From contig CM075350.1 in NCBI GenBank assembly GCA_037693485.1, positions 130,260,001 to 130,324,000 on the forward strand: a DNA stretch of 64,000 bases, given 5' to 3'. A model generated the notes under the pieces. It saw only the letters and a list, made by a program, of their open reading frames with translations. It was not told where the DNA came from and ran no database searches. Of the stretch, positions 1-11,328 are shown piece by piece. The position numbers were made by a program, and so were the translations under genes. The DNA comes from Kitagawia praeruptora (Eukaryota > Streptophyta > Magnoliopsida > Apiales > Apiaceae). Position 1 is the first letter of the stretch, and every line of letters begins with the position of its first letter.

Positions 1-425
1 TAGAAAATTCTCAACACATTATTATTCTTTCACGAGCAGCTTACAGAAAATTCACATTTGAAGCAAAATTCTAATTTTTGAAAGGGTCAGAGATTCTTCT
101 AGATAACATAAAAATACCAGTTACTTTAAGCTCTAGCACAAAATCAATCCAACACTAATGTTGCTGAGAATGCATGTGGTTTAGGCAGGAAATGTTTGTG
201 GACTGTATACAGAGTTATGAATCTCCAAAAAAATAGTTTTCCAGGATATAATGATTTCCATCTACCCAAAGACGTTTAATATGTCAGTCAGGCAACAAAA
301 GATAAGGGTAATTAAAGTTGTCCATCATCTCAGCAAATAAGATAATTTAGAATTAAGTTTTATTCTGCAACTAGTACTCAAGTACCAAAATCTGACTAAT
401 AAGTATGAAAGGAGCTTTAACTTAC
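1..425 (-). other. 3'-most visible NAGLU intron, partial
   Basis: This AT-rich stretch follows the donor site of exon 12 (GT at 425-424). The next expected exon, which begins with the second half of a split Trp codon, is not present here, so the intron runs off the window. I see no other feature in it. Confidence 0.6.
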
Positions 426-3400
426 CATATGTAAGGAACACCGTAAAACTGCTCGGAAGTAGTCCATATCGGTAACACTTCAGCGAACAAGTCAAGGACA
501 ACCATCTTTCCTACTGGGACAGAATGAAGAAGCGCCTAAAAAAATGCATGTTCGATAGACTAAGGATCTTGGAATCATAACTAGGAATTTAAATTTTAAA
601 AGACTAGAACAAATTTGATCTGATCTGTCATTTATCCTTATTACCTCTACCTTATTACATAAAACAACATATGTTTAAAAATAAATGCTTGTTATTATCA
701 TGGAGACTTGGAGAGCCCTCCTTAAGCTAAGTTTTAGGGAGTGCATGATAACCACATCAGAACACACCAAGTTGCCTATAGCCAGAATGGGACTGTCTCC
801 TATGAAGCAATCATAATAGGGACTATCTTTTGTACTAATTTCACACAGGCTCTTGTTACTGGTACTAGTCCAGCACATCATATAGCCTTCCACATCCTAT
901 ATATATACCTCATAGAATTAAAATTTTGAAACCGCTCTATAATTGCTTTTTCTTTTCTGATTCCAGTTAAAATGATTTTGGAGTTAGCTGATGCATAATT
1001 TTAAGCATGTATACATATTGCAGTTATAATTGATATTCTCGATTCAACTTAACCCACAGAAACCTGCTCTTACAACTGGAGTTTATTCTGGAATGTATTT
1101 TGCATCAGGATAGGTTAAGTAAACAATAGGGATGGCAACGTGTTGGATCGGGTTGGATATCTGTGATATCCAAATCCAAACCCGAATCCTTAATCCAAAT
1201 CCAAATCCGATCCAAATCTAAATGGATTTGGAAATTCAAAATCCAAACCCGATCCACCGGGTTTGGATCGGGTTCGGGTTTTATCCAAACCCGAAAATTT
1301 TAATTCTTTGTAAAAAAGTAGTAATATTTTTTTAAGCTAAATTTCATAAAAATTAAAATTACAATAGCAAATAAATATCTAGATTTCATAGACATGAAAA
1401 TAAATAAGTCCAAGTTACACCACTATTAATATCTAAAGACATAAAAATTAAAATACAATTGCAAATAAATATCCACATAAATATCCAGAGGCAGAGTGTA
1501 GACTAGAAGACTAGCAGTAGCACAACATGTGTATCAAAATTGCCTGAACTAAGAAATTTCATAGTAGCACAGCATGTGTATCAAAATTGCCTGAACAAAA
1601 TTACCTAGTGTAACTAAGTAACGTGTATTTATTTTTAAGGAATAAATTATAATATATATATATTATAAATTATATATGTATATATATCGGGTTTTTTTCA
1701 GGTTTCGGGTTTGGATCGGGTTTTCGGGTTTGGATCGGGTTGGATATAGCTAATATCCAAATCCAAACTCTTTCGGGTTTAAAAATCAAATCCAAATCCA
1801 AATCCAAAAAATCGGGTTCGGTAAGATCCAATCGGGTCGAATTGGATCGGGTATCCGTCGGATCGATTTTTTTTGTCATCCCTAGTAAACAAAGCACAAA
1901 CTTTATATGCAAGGACAAGACCTTCATTTGTGGAGGCCTCCAGAATGGGTCATAAGAAAAAAGCCATCCCTGTAAAATAAAAATACATTGTATTTCAGGA
2001 AGAAGAAGAAAGAAACAAATTTGAGGTCCTAGAACAATGGAAAATGATTCGATATCTTCAGATACAGAAAATATAAACAACCCCGAATTTGTGATCGCGG
2101 TTAAAAAAAATATAAGACCGAACTTCTTCGTACAATTATAAGATTTTTGTTTTTACATATTACTTGCATGATATTTTTTTAAACGAAGATGTTAACTCTG
2201 GATGGACCAAGATCACTTGGAAATCTGTATATATTAAGAGCTTTATATATTGACCTGCATTAACCAAATAGCTTCCTTATCTCCACTTTGCATTCCTTCG
2301 AAAATTGCTGCACCAAGTGAAGATATGTACTCTGGTTCATCTACAGGGGGAGTGTTCTCATCAAAAGTATCACTGCAGATTAAGTTAGATGTTTAATAAT
2401 GTATGTTCCAAAATATTACAAGATGGTATAGATCAAGTCCCATAAAATGTTGTGTTCTCATCAAAAGTATCACCGCAGATTAAGTTAGTTTGTTTCATCT
2501 ATGGCTATCTCTTGGAAGTTAATAAAGAACTTTACTGCTATTTTTTTTACAAGCATACTCAATTGAATGCTAAAGAAAACATTTTAATAGCAAGAAAAGA
2601 TGAATTACCAATTGTATATGTGACCACTCCTTTCATACTCTAAGCAAAGAGGAAATTTAAGTCAGGGACTGAAAATACATCTTCTTGAAAAGGTAACTGC
2701 TGCAAGACTACAGTCTCAAACATACAAACCTTTCAATTGCTGCTTAATAAATGCTTTTCCAATTTCAATGAACAGAGGATCAGTTGCATCAAGAAGATAA
2801 GTGCAGCACCATCTAGAATCACTCCCAACAGTAAACCTTAATGGTGACAAAGAAAATCAAACTCAGTTAAATGGATCAGCATCGTTTGTTTGAGAAACAT
2901 CAGATGAATTGCTTAATGATGAAAGTAGACAACAAGAAACACATATTTGAAATTTCCAAGAGACTACGGACAGTAGTACAATCTTATTTTACTGATATAT
3001 AAATATTACATATAGCAAGCAAAAAAGAATCAATATGCTCATAGTTGAAATTAATTTTAGGTAAACTAAAATTCCAGAACGGAGATACCACCGCATGCTA
3101 TACTGCTTTTTTGTTTACTTACATCTTTTTTTCCTTTTGTTTGATCTGTTTTACTTCATAATGGTATTCGTTTGTCATAAGTATTTCATTTGCAGCAGCA
3201 CTCAACTACTTAAAGTAAAATACGTAGTGAAACGATTTCAATATCACATAAACAAACAGAAAAAATCTAGGCTTACCAATTCCCTAAACGTTCTATCTTT
3301 GCAGCAGGAAATACACTTTTCAATGCTGCAGGAACATTTCCAGAAAAGGCTGGAAGCACTGGAAAAGAAACATCAATATTAATCCCTTTGAAGGTCTGAC

Positions 3401-6400
3401 AAAAGAATCTTCCAAAATGCATAAGTTGTAGAGCACAAAATGTAGCGAAGGAATACAGTCTCCTAAAGTAAACCATTGTTTAAAAACCACAAAGTGGCAA
3501 ACAAGTTAAAACTCAGCTAACATCCTATATGTATCGCCAATACAAGTCTGCGTGAAACAATCATCTGTCAGAAAACAATGAATCTGACATTCACTCAACA
3601 TACTGAACATACAAAACTTTCTTAGCAAAAAACAAAGTTGCAAAAAACTTAGGATTACTGGATAATGAAGAAGATATGGTCATTTACAGAATTAATGATA
3701 CCTGGAGTCATCCCAAGTTCATACATTCTAGCCAGAATTTTCTTCTGCATTAAAAGCTGCTGGTCCAACCAGCTTTGTGGTAATGGACCACCCCATCTAC
3801 AGATGAAAAATAAATCAAAACTAAATATAGAGTTCTAAATTTGTCAGCCAGCATAAGGAAAGTTTACTATCAAACACTTTGCATCCCTTAATATTGACAA
3901 CGCTTAAATAGGCTAGAAAGTATTTTTCAAGTGAACAACTTATATATCCAGTTTCTTTTCGCAGTTAAATGGGAAATTCCAATACTTTGTTGTGCGATGA
4001 AAATTGTTCAAAGTCTAAAAGGTTGTTCCCCTGTGTAGAATTGGTTGCTTGGACACTATAAATGAGGAGATCTGAGTACTTTTTGCTTACCTTGACATAT
4101 CTTTTGCTAAAATTTTGCTACCAGTTGGCTACAACTGAAAGTCTGAAACTACATAGATTTCGAAACAAAATAATCAAAGTAGATCATATAGCTAAAAGTG
4201 CAAAGCCAAGAATCTGACCTATGTAGATTGCCCATACGTGACCATGCAAGGAAAGCCGGGCCTCCAAAGAAATCCTCCAACTCGTTACTAGTTATATTGA
4301 AATTCTGCAAAAGGAGAACAAGCACTTGATTAAATTTTTAATACTAGTTTAAAATTAGAGCTCTTCTGTCAGAGATTTAGACATATGCTATGCAAGATTA
4401 TGATACTATTCTAGCTTGTAAGTTGCGATCACAAAATCTTCCTAGATTCAACTAACATAATTTCATCGGATAATTTAGACTTCTGCTTAGTACTTAGAGA
4501 AGGGCTGCCTTCTGGTCGTTTTTAGTGCCTCACAAGGAGTTGGGGATTTAAAAATATCTTTCTGCTAATGTGAATAAAATTTTGCACTAAATAATTTCTT
4601 TATTTACAACCAATCCAATCATCGAGGTTTCAAAGTTATTATAGCTGGTTTAGATTTTCTTTACACTTCATATGAAAGAAATTACAGGAATCGAATATGG
4701 TCTAAGGAAGTATCATCTTGGCTAAAGACTTCTAAAAGTGTTTATTAATTTTAGTAACTACGTGCATTTCAGCTGTGCCCTTTAGCATGCTGTGAATTAC
4801 AGAGTAAAAGTAAGAAAACTGAGACTAAGCTACTATGAGGAATGAGTGCAAAATAGAAATGTACATAAAAAAGACCTGGAAAACTTTTTGCCAAATAGCC
4901 TCTTGCCCGGTAAATGCTAATGGCAAGTTAATACCCTGTAGACTGTAGAGCCATCCAGTCGATCTCTTTTTCCCATCTTTCCCAGTCCCACCAAGCAAAT
5001 GAATCTTCAAGGTAAAGGGGAAGATATAAGACCTTGGGTGAATAAAACTTCGAGACACAAGTCTAAATTATCATAGAACATATTTTATGACCATGGTAGA
5101 ACTAAATATTTGGGCTTACAGCTAGATGTAACTGCATTCTGGTAATAATTCCAAGGGACAGGTCTCTTGATCAATATTCCAGCATCCTGAACGCGAGGGA
5201 GAGAGCCTGTATTTGGAACTGAGGCTAGTTGGATACCACCAGTTTTGTCCCATGATATATGTGCTCCACACCAGTACTTCAAGTACCAGTGCAGACCAGA
5301 CAGTAGCTCTACCCCGGTGAACCCACCTATTCTAGTTAAAACAAAAACCAAATGTATGTAGATCAGCACAGCATCCCAGGATTATGTTCTCTGTAGTTAT
5401 AGTATTTCAACTTTTTGCTGCACAATAGTGGACTTAGCATGGGTTGCCAAAATATGTAAGAATGGATACTGAACATCTTTTACAAACTCAATCAAATACA
5501 ATTCACTTGGCTAATTTACCATCTATCACCAAAAAGAACCAAAATGTAAAAATTCTCCACATCTCCAAATATAATTCGACCGAGTTTAGAAAGGGAACAA
5601 AATTTAAATCTAATAAATCAACATGGTACATTATTGTTAACGGAGGAATTTGGTAATAACAAATTCGGGGAGGGTTGCTGGAATTGTGGTGGGTTGATGA
5701 CGGTAAAAGGTGCAAGTGTTTAGGGTTAGGGTTTGTGATTTAGGGATGCTGAGATTGTATGATATGATTATTGCAATTTAGATCGAATATTGAATTCTCT
5801 CTTTCTCGCAAGCAACGGTTTACATCGTACCATACAATGTGCCTACGTACCCTAGGGATCAAGCCAAAGTAGTTCTTGGGAACAAGTAATCGTAATGGGC
5901 TAGGTTACCTTGTTTTAGGAGCCCATTGGATCAAGATCACCGCCTTTAACGTTATCATTCCGGACCTCAAAGCCCAACTACTTTCTCGGAGCGTATCAGT
6001 TAAGTCATTGACCCGGTATTTTCGGGATCAACGCTTTCCCTGAGCCACAGAGATAAAATAGCTATGGAAGCCCTAAATGAGGGCGAGATCCTTTAAAAGT
6101 GGGCGAGATCCCCTTCAAAGGGCGAGATCTTACCTCGTAATTACAAAGGATTCGGACAATAGTCCATAATATGTTTCTTGATGCATTGAAGACAAGGGAA
6201 AGTTTCCCCTTCCTGAGATTCAGGGGCGAGATGGTGTCTTTGGGTCAGGCCCATAAGAGGGCGAGATCTCCTGATCTCGGGTCATTCCCCCTTTTTGGCC
6301 TAATGGTGGACAACCTCCGGCGAGGTTATTTTTGGGCATAACAATTATCATCTCAATTGCTAGAGAATAATATTTTTGGGCATAACAATTATCATCTCAA

Positions 6401-7012
6401 TTGCTAGAGAATAATGTAACAAGGTGAAAGCAATAAAGACTGAATACTTTACAATCCAGGCAATATAGGTGCAAGTAATTTTTAATTAAAAAACGTCATT
6501 TCATCTTTTGGACCTTAGGTACACATTTTGGTAAATATTTAGGACCTGTAGATTGACTCTCGAAAGTAAATAAACTACCGGTGGGAGCTCATTAAGAATG
6601 CGATAAAATAAATGTAAAATGCAGGACATACAAAATTGCTGGAGCGCCACGTATACGGGAAGAAGGATGGTTGCTCAAGGTGAAGCACGATTCACCGCCA
6701 CATCGTTCCTACACAAGACAAAAGAAAAATTAATACACAGACTTCAAACTTACACTATCCTAATACTATACCAACAAGGAATACCTTAGAGATGATTCGA
6801 AAATCGAAACTAGAAGAGAGAGAAGGGAAGACACGTTCGACAACAGCACGAACTGCTGCAAGTTGTACAGAAGGAGAAGCTCGCTCGCTGTCCTGAATTC
6901 GAAGAATTTTCGATACGTGTTGGACTCCAAGAGTTGATGAGTGAGCCAGGCTAAACAATAATACTGATATAGATAAGAAGGTGATGAAGAAAAAAATTCG
7001 ACAAGCCGCCAT
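426..7012 (-). CDS. NAGLU: alpha-N-acetylglucosaminidase (GH89), exons 1-12 of a partial gene; frame broken in exon 4
   Basis: Plant homologue of lysosomal/vacuolar alpha-N-acetylglucosaminidase (Arabidopsis CYL1), which removes terminal GlcNAc. Exons on the minus strand: 7012-6785, 6708-6632, 5331-5120, 5004-4876, 4304-4219, 3796-3702, 3358-3277, 2836-2730, 2639-2609 (31-bp microexon), 2372-2255, 1969-1922 and 535-426. All introns are GT-AG and every phase agrees (1316 coding nt, leaving 2 nt of a split Trp codon). The start at 7012 (ATGGCGGCT) is followed by a hydrophobic signal peptide (residues about 5-25). Family blocks include SGLHWYLKYWCGAHISWD, PVPWNYYQNAVTSS, INLPLAFTGQEAIWQKVFQ, FFGGPAFLAWSRMGNLH, VGSDSRWCCTYLLDATDP, WLFSYDPFWRPPQMK and LLHSVPVGKMVVLDL. 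A 7-bp tandem duplication at 4936-4949 shifts the frame after residue 193 and gives a stop at codon 198. Without it exon 4 is in phase. The remaining exons lie left of the window. It is either a recent pseudogene or an assembly error. Confidence 0.88.
1127..1884. mobile_element. hAT-like MITE in a NAGLU intron
   Basis: A 758-bp element bounded by imperfect terminal inverted repeats (TAGGGATGGCAA on the left, TAGGGATGACAA on the right in reverse complement). It has a perfect 8-bp target duplication GTAAACAA at 1119-1126 and 1885-1892; 8 bp is the hAT size. Both ends carry dense runs of the word GGGTTTGGATCGGG and its complement in opposite orientation, so the ends can fold on each other. The middle is AT-rich and non-coding. 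It sits in the intron between exons 11 and 12 of NAGLU and does not touch a splice site. Confidence 0.85.
2352..2488. repeat. 36-37-bp direct duplication carrying a copy of the exon 10 acceptor
   Basis: Bases 2352-2388 are repeated at 2452-2488, exactly 100 bp away, with one mismatch. The original copy contains the splice acceptor and first bases of NAGLU exon 10 (minus strand). In the upstream copy the only change turns the acceptor CAG into CGG, so the duplicate cannot compete as a splice site. Confidence 0.75.
4936..4949 (-). repeat. 7-bp tandem duplication causing the NAGLU frameshift
   Basis: The unit CTGTAGA (plus strand) occurs twice in a row at 4936-4942 and 4943-4949. In the coding sense it follows the codons for MALQ. 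One copy restores the conserved reading MALQ-GINLPLAF. Two copies give a TAA four codons later. Confidence 0.85.
5635..6343 (-). mobile_element. Solo LTR of a Tat-type Ty3/gypsy element, reversed, in NAGLU intron 2
   Basis: A 709-bp segment read on the minus strand from TGTTATGCCCAAAA to a terminus ending AACA, flanked by the 5-bp duplication ATTAT at 5630-5634 and 6344-6348. Both ends match the LTR at 50112-51125, including the terminal CCAAATTCCTCCGTYAACA block, so it belongs to the same family group. The core-promoter region is recognisable (GGCTTGATCC then TACGTAGGCA on the minus strand), but the TATA box between them has collapsed to CCCTAGGG. The motif GGGCGAGAT recurs five times at about 6080-6270. 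No internal retrotransposon sequence remains, as expected after LTR-LTR recombination. Confidence 0.85.
6327..6414. repeat. 44-bp tandem duplication across the solo-LTR end
   Basis: Two 44-bp copies (6327-6370 and 6371-6414). Each contains the last 17 bp of the solo LTR, the ATTAT target duplication and flanking intron sequence. The duplication therefore happened after the LTR inserted. Confidence 0.85.
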
Positions 7013-7380
7013 GAATACGACAATGTGTAATGGTGCAGAGCTGATCAAGTGAATATGTAGGCATTTTATGCATTATAGATTCGGAGATGAGTAATACGTG
7101 ACAAAATGGAAGCCGGCAAGAAGAGGACAATGTAGTGTTAGAAAAAGAATAATGTGGAGTTGATCAGAGTTTTCTATGTATGATCACAGCGATATCTCAA
7201 CTACTTAAAAAGTTTGGTTTAAAACATAACCTTTCGGATTAGTGCACAAATTAAAAAATGAGCAAGTAGAGATGTAATTACAATTAAGGATTAGATTAGA
7301 GAGTTAAAACAAAATTTACCCCAGACATGTGGCAAAATTTCATTTGTGCACGCATATTATGCGAGTCTCATTTTATTATG
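7013..7380. promoter_or_regulatory. Presumed NAGLU upstream/5' UTR region up to the MULE edge
   Basis: This non-coding, AT-rich interval lies between the NAGLU start codon (minus strand) and the proposed left end of the MULE. By position it should contain the NAGLU 5' UTR and promoter. I see no convincing TATA box or other defined element. Confidence 0.35.
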
Positions 7381-7599
7381 GGAATTTACCAAAAATACTA
7401 AGTTTTTAATTCATTATTGCAAAAATACCATCTTTCTAATTAAATTACATTTATATCATCTTTTTAAAAACAAAAAGAATTTATTGCAAAAATACGTTAC
7501 TACTGTATCCCTCTACTACTGTCTCTCTCATCACACCCATTACTCATCAAACCCATTACTCCAGCTCCTTTCTCCAGCTACTCTCATTACAATCTATCA

Positions 7600-9126
7600 C
7601 TTTCTCCCTTCCTCCTCTATCTATCTAGTTCAAATCACCATTACAGCTCTCTCTCGTCTAGCTATGTTTCACATATCATCTTTCAAGCTGTTTCATCAAG
7701 CAACTTCGATTTTGTAAGTCATTTTTTGTTAGTTTTTTAAAAAAATTATAAACCCTAGATCTTCATTGTGCGTTTCTATGTACGTATATTTTAGGCTTAG
7801 TTATGTGATGTTCTGTTTTATGTGGCTTTTTTTGCTTAATGTAAGTACATTGCATGTGTATTTATATGAAATTATTATGTCTGGGCTTAGCTATTTGTTC
7901 TATAAATTCATTTTTGCAGGAAAATATGGTGCACACAAGGTTTTCTTCTCCCTCTACTGATTATTCCGTTGCTTCAGCATCTCATTCGAGGTCGAAATCT
8001 AAAAAAATGAAAGTCCAAAATACAAAGGGCAAACAAAAATCAAAGCAGAAGACATTGGCTTTTGGTGATTGTTTTGGTCCTCCTCCTCGGGTTGATTTTC
8101 CCCCTTTTGTGTGATTTCCTGCTTAATATTCCAATTTAAACTATTTTTTGCTAAGATTATCTATAAAAGAGTTGTATAATTCATACTATGTTTACTTTTA
8201 ATGCTTAATGAACTTTGCATTTTAGTTGTATAGGTTGTTAGTTTTTGTTATTGGTATATTCTGAACTTAACTGAGCCTTCCTATTTTACGTTGTCCATAG
8301 ATTGAGTTGTTAGAGTTATGAGTATTGTGAACTTTAGATCAACTTTTAATTTATGGTTTAGAGTTGGAGCTGCTGGTTGATTGCAGTAGTGTAGTTGAGA
8401 CATTGTACTGGTGTTGTCATTTTGTCATTGAACTGATATATGCTTTAGTAATTATATATAGTAGGATGTAGTTGTTGAAGCAACTGTGTTTTTTAGTTAG
8501 GTATCATTGCAAGTAAAACAGAGCATGTTTTTTTATGTTTGGATCAGTCCCTTACGAGGATTTGTATTATGTTTGTACATTTTACAGGGTTCGACATATG
8601 AGATAGCAAAAGAGAAACACAAGGGTGCCAAGATATGTACCATTAATAAATACGAGCCGATCACAGAGTTGAGGACCTTGCTTTCTGAAGAGCAGCTTGC
8701 CGACTTTAGGAAATCATGCTTTGGTCATTTCTTGGATCTGCCAAACTTCAAGATTCAACACCAGCTTATCCATAATCTCCTTATTCGTCAACTGAAGCAA
8801 CCAAATATAAATGAAATTTGGATTGGTGCTGCTGGTGTCAAGCTCAAGTTTGGTATAGAGGAATTTGCTGTTATAACTGGACTTCTATGTGCGGGCAATG
8901 CTAACAAAATGCAGTGTTCAAATCCACAAAACAGTTTCATTAACACGTATTATAAGGGTTGTAAATCAATCTGCAGAAGCTCTGTGAAGACTACTTTTCT
9001 CTCTAAAGAATGGAAGAATGATGTTGATGTTGTAAAGATGGCGAAACTTTATTTCTTGCATAACTTTCTTCTTACATCCAACACGGATGCTCATATCCCT
9101 ATAGGTGATCTTGACTTGTTGGATAG
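7600..9126 (+). pseudogene. MULE-borne DUF1985/Ulp1-like gene, 5' part (interrupted by the Tat element)
   Basis: A leader exon ends at 7712 with donor GTAAGT. The acceptor TTTTTGCAG precedes an exon starting at 7920, whose ATG at 7926 opens MVHTRFSSPSTDYSV followed by a Lys/Ser-rich, nuclear-localisation-like stretch. The third exon starts at 8588 after TTTTACAG and encodes a DUF1985 domain (blocks EEQLADFRKSCFGHFLDL, HQLIHNLLIRQL, WIGAAGVKLKFGIEEFAVITG). Translation is interrupted inside the codons for LLDS at 9126 by the Tat retrotransposon. Without the insertion and one GATAG copy the frame continues unbroken at 22863. DUF1985 is typical of Ulp1-carrying MULEs; its biochemical role is unknown to me. 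Confidence 0.75.
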
Positions 9127-10078
9127 TGTTGTGGGAGGATTTTAGCACAACAGATTACGAGGCTTCGTGCTGGAATAGCGCCAATAAACAAGGAATCGTC
9201 CAACCACCCAGAAAGGCTCGTGGTTGAAGATCAATGGCTAGCCGCCCGGGAAGGCTCACGACTAGGGTTACCGAAGAACACGGGATGTGGTTCCTCGGAA
9301 GGATCGGACTGAATCTACGGGATGAGAGCTCAAGGACCAAATGTTGGCCAGCCAAGAACCCTAATTTGACTGTGTCACACAAGAGTGCACGTGCTCTAGC
9401 TACTCAAGGAGTGTAAAGTGTCGAAGAAGATCCCGTAAACTGCCTACATACCACTATTTATAGTGGATCAAGCCCGAATGTAGTTCTTGAATGATATGAT
9501 CGTTTGTTTGTCATGAGTTATCCTCTCTCCAGTGGGATAATGACTGTTATTTCTGATAATAATCGAGTATGATGTGTATAATCAGGTTACCAAGCAGTTT
9601 TGGTAACATAGAATGATTATCTCAAGCATTTATCATAATTTTGTATCATTTATCAAGTATATATGACATATATCCTCAAATAACTGAATGTTTATCTGTT
9701 TGAGAGTGTTTTTAGATGATATAAACGTGTTCCTAAAAAGTAGGAGGCGTGCCTTATCTGATTTGGCAGCCTAATCAGGCTTCCGGCGGAAGCTGGGGGT
9801 ACCGCCCGGTAGCCTGGCTCCGGTACCCCCTCCGGTAACCCCTATCACGGAAGCTACTCTGGAAGCTCTATTGGATGACTGGTAATAGTTATAGGTTATC
9901 CTCAAGGCGATACCTTGAGACCCTTAGTCATGCGTTCCCGTGCTGTAGTGTATACGGTAACCCCTAGGGCTACCGTAGGCCTCCGGAAACCTGACAGATT
10001 ACTCATTTTCTTCATGGATCTGGACCCTAACCCTCTAGTGGGCCTAAATCTAACTCATGCGAGATTTTGGTCACAACA
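9127..10078 (-). repeat. 3' LTR of the Tat element
   Basis: 952 bp, bounded by TGTTGTG and CACAACA. It matches 21906-22857 except at four positions. It contains the palindromic TATA site at 9451-9466 and a cluster of CCGGTANCC-type words at about 9780-9980. Confidence 0.95.
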
Positions 10079-11328
10079 ACTACCCCCCGGTTCCCTGAAG
10101 TACTGTGTGCAAGGGGAACCTATTATTCACAGGGTGCCGCTTTCTAAGTTTCTAAATCAAAAACTTACTTTATCAATGCCTTGCCAACACGATGTTGAAA
10201 TAGTAAATTCTCATTTGCAAATATCAGAACTAGTAGTGGTATTTTCATTCGATAGCTCTTGTAATCTGCGTCACGGGAACCCGGAATTAATCTAATGTGG
10301 GGAGCTATACGATTTATTTATTAAAGCTCTGATTAATTAGATTTATTCATTGGGAACAAAAGAGATGACTATCAAGAGGGGAGAGCCTTATCACAAACTC
10401 TACCGCTCTAAAACAAAAGGGAACGGTTTGTTTTCCTGTACCCACACGTTTCCCTCTACACCTCATTTTCTGTGCCATATTCAATCACTAGGGAATACGC
10501 CTCTTTTTCATTTACTTTCATATATCAATACGCTTAGCCTTTTCATCATTTTTTCATCTACGCTATACTCTCTCTTTTGAGTAACGAAAAAGGCTTTTAA
10601 AGGTTTCCGACGGGACTTCTCCGGTGAGGCCTAGGCCAGTCACACACCCATCTTCACTAAGGTACCTTTCTTTTTTATTCTTGCGGTCTACCCATATTTC
10701 TAACTTTGTTGTTTCATTCTTGATGTTCATGTGTCGATATTTGTTTTTTGAATTGATAATAGAGCTATAATTCCAATCATCATTGCATGTTGTTTGCTTC
10801 GATTCGCCTGAATTTGATGTGTATGGTCGTAAATCTTTGTTGTCTGTATCAACTCTCCATCCTTGTTAAGATTAAATCTCGTGTGCTTGACTCTTTATGC
10901 TGAGATGCATGTGTTAATTTCACTGCTTATGGTATACTTACCGGAGGGGTTCAGGATGGCCTATACTCCGTTTTCCCCCTTGGTTACTCTTTAGGTGCTT
11001 ATAACATGTTTGATGTTTGCTCTAATCAAGTGTCATTACTTTAGATCTGTTCTGTCGAATAGATATAGGTAACTGATCAATCTGGGCGTATGCCTGGTAC
11101 TTTGCACCCGTGTTTTTCCTTGTTTTGTTTTGTTAGCTCCGGCATCATTAAATTGGGCTGCCATGTTGATAGCCACCCACCGATTTTTAGCCTTTTCGAT
11201 TTGACCCGGTAGCCTTATTATGTCTAGGGTACCTCTAGGTTGATTAAGTGGAATCACCGTTTCCTCCTACTATTGGTTGCTCGGCTCTCTTCTCTCACGC
11301 TAATCTGCTTCCCTATCTGTGGTTGCAG
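10079..11328 (+). other. Leader and intron of the antisense ORF in the Tat element
   Basis: This region between the 3' LTR and the antisense ORF has no conserved coding sequence. It reads as a 5' UTR exon ending near 10660 (CTAAG before GTACC), then an intron ending in the acceptor GTTGCAG at 11328. A promoter driving plus-strand transcription should lie here, but I cannot point to a clear TATA box. Confidence 0.4.

Noticed and set aside
675..929. Short frames on both strands in the NAGLU intron
   Set aside because: They fall in an AT-rich intron between well-defined exons and match nothing recognisable.
5719..5750. Telomere-like TTTAGGGTTAGGG
   Set aside because: Only about two units, inside the solo LTR; a similar degenerate stretch at about 27275-27330 is also too short and irregular.
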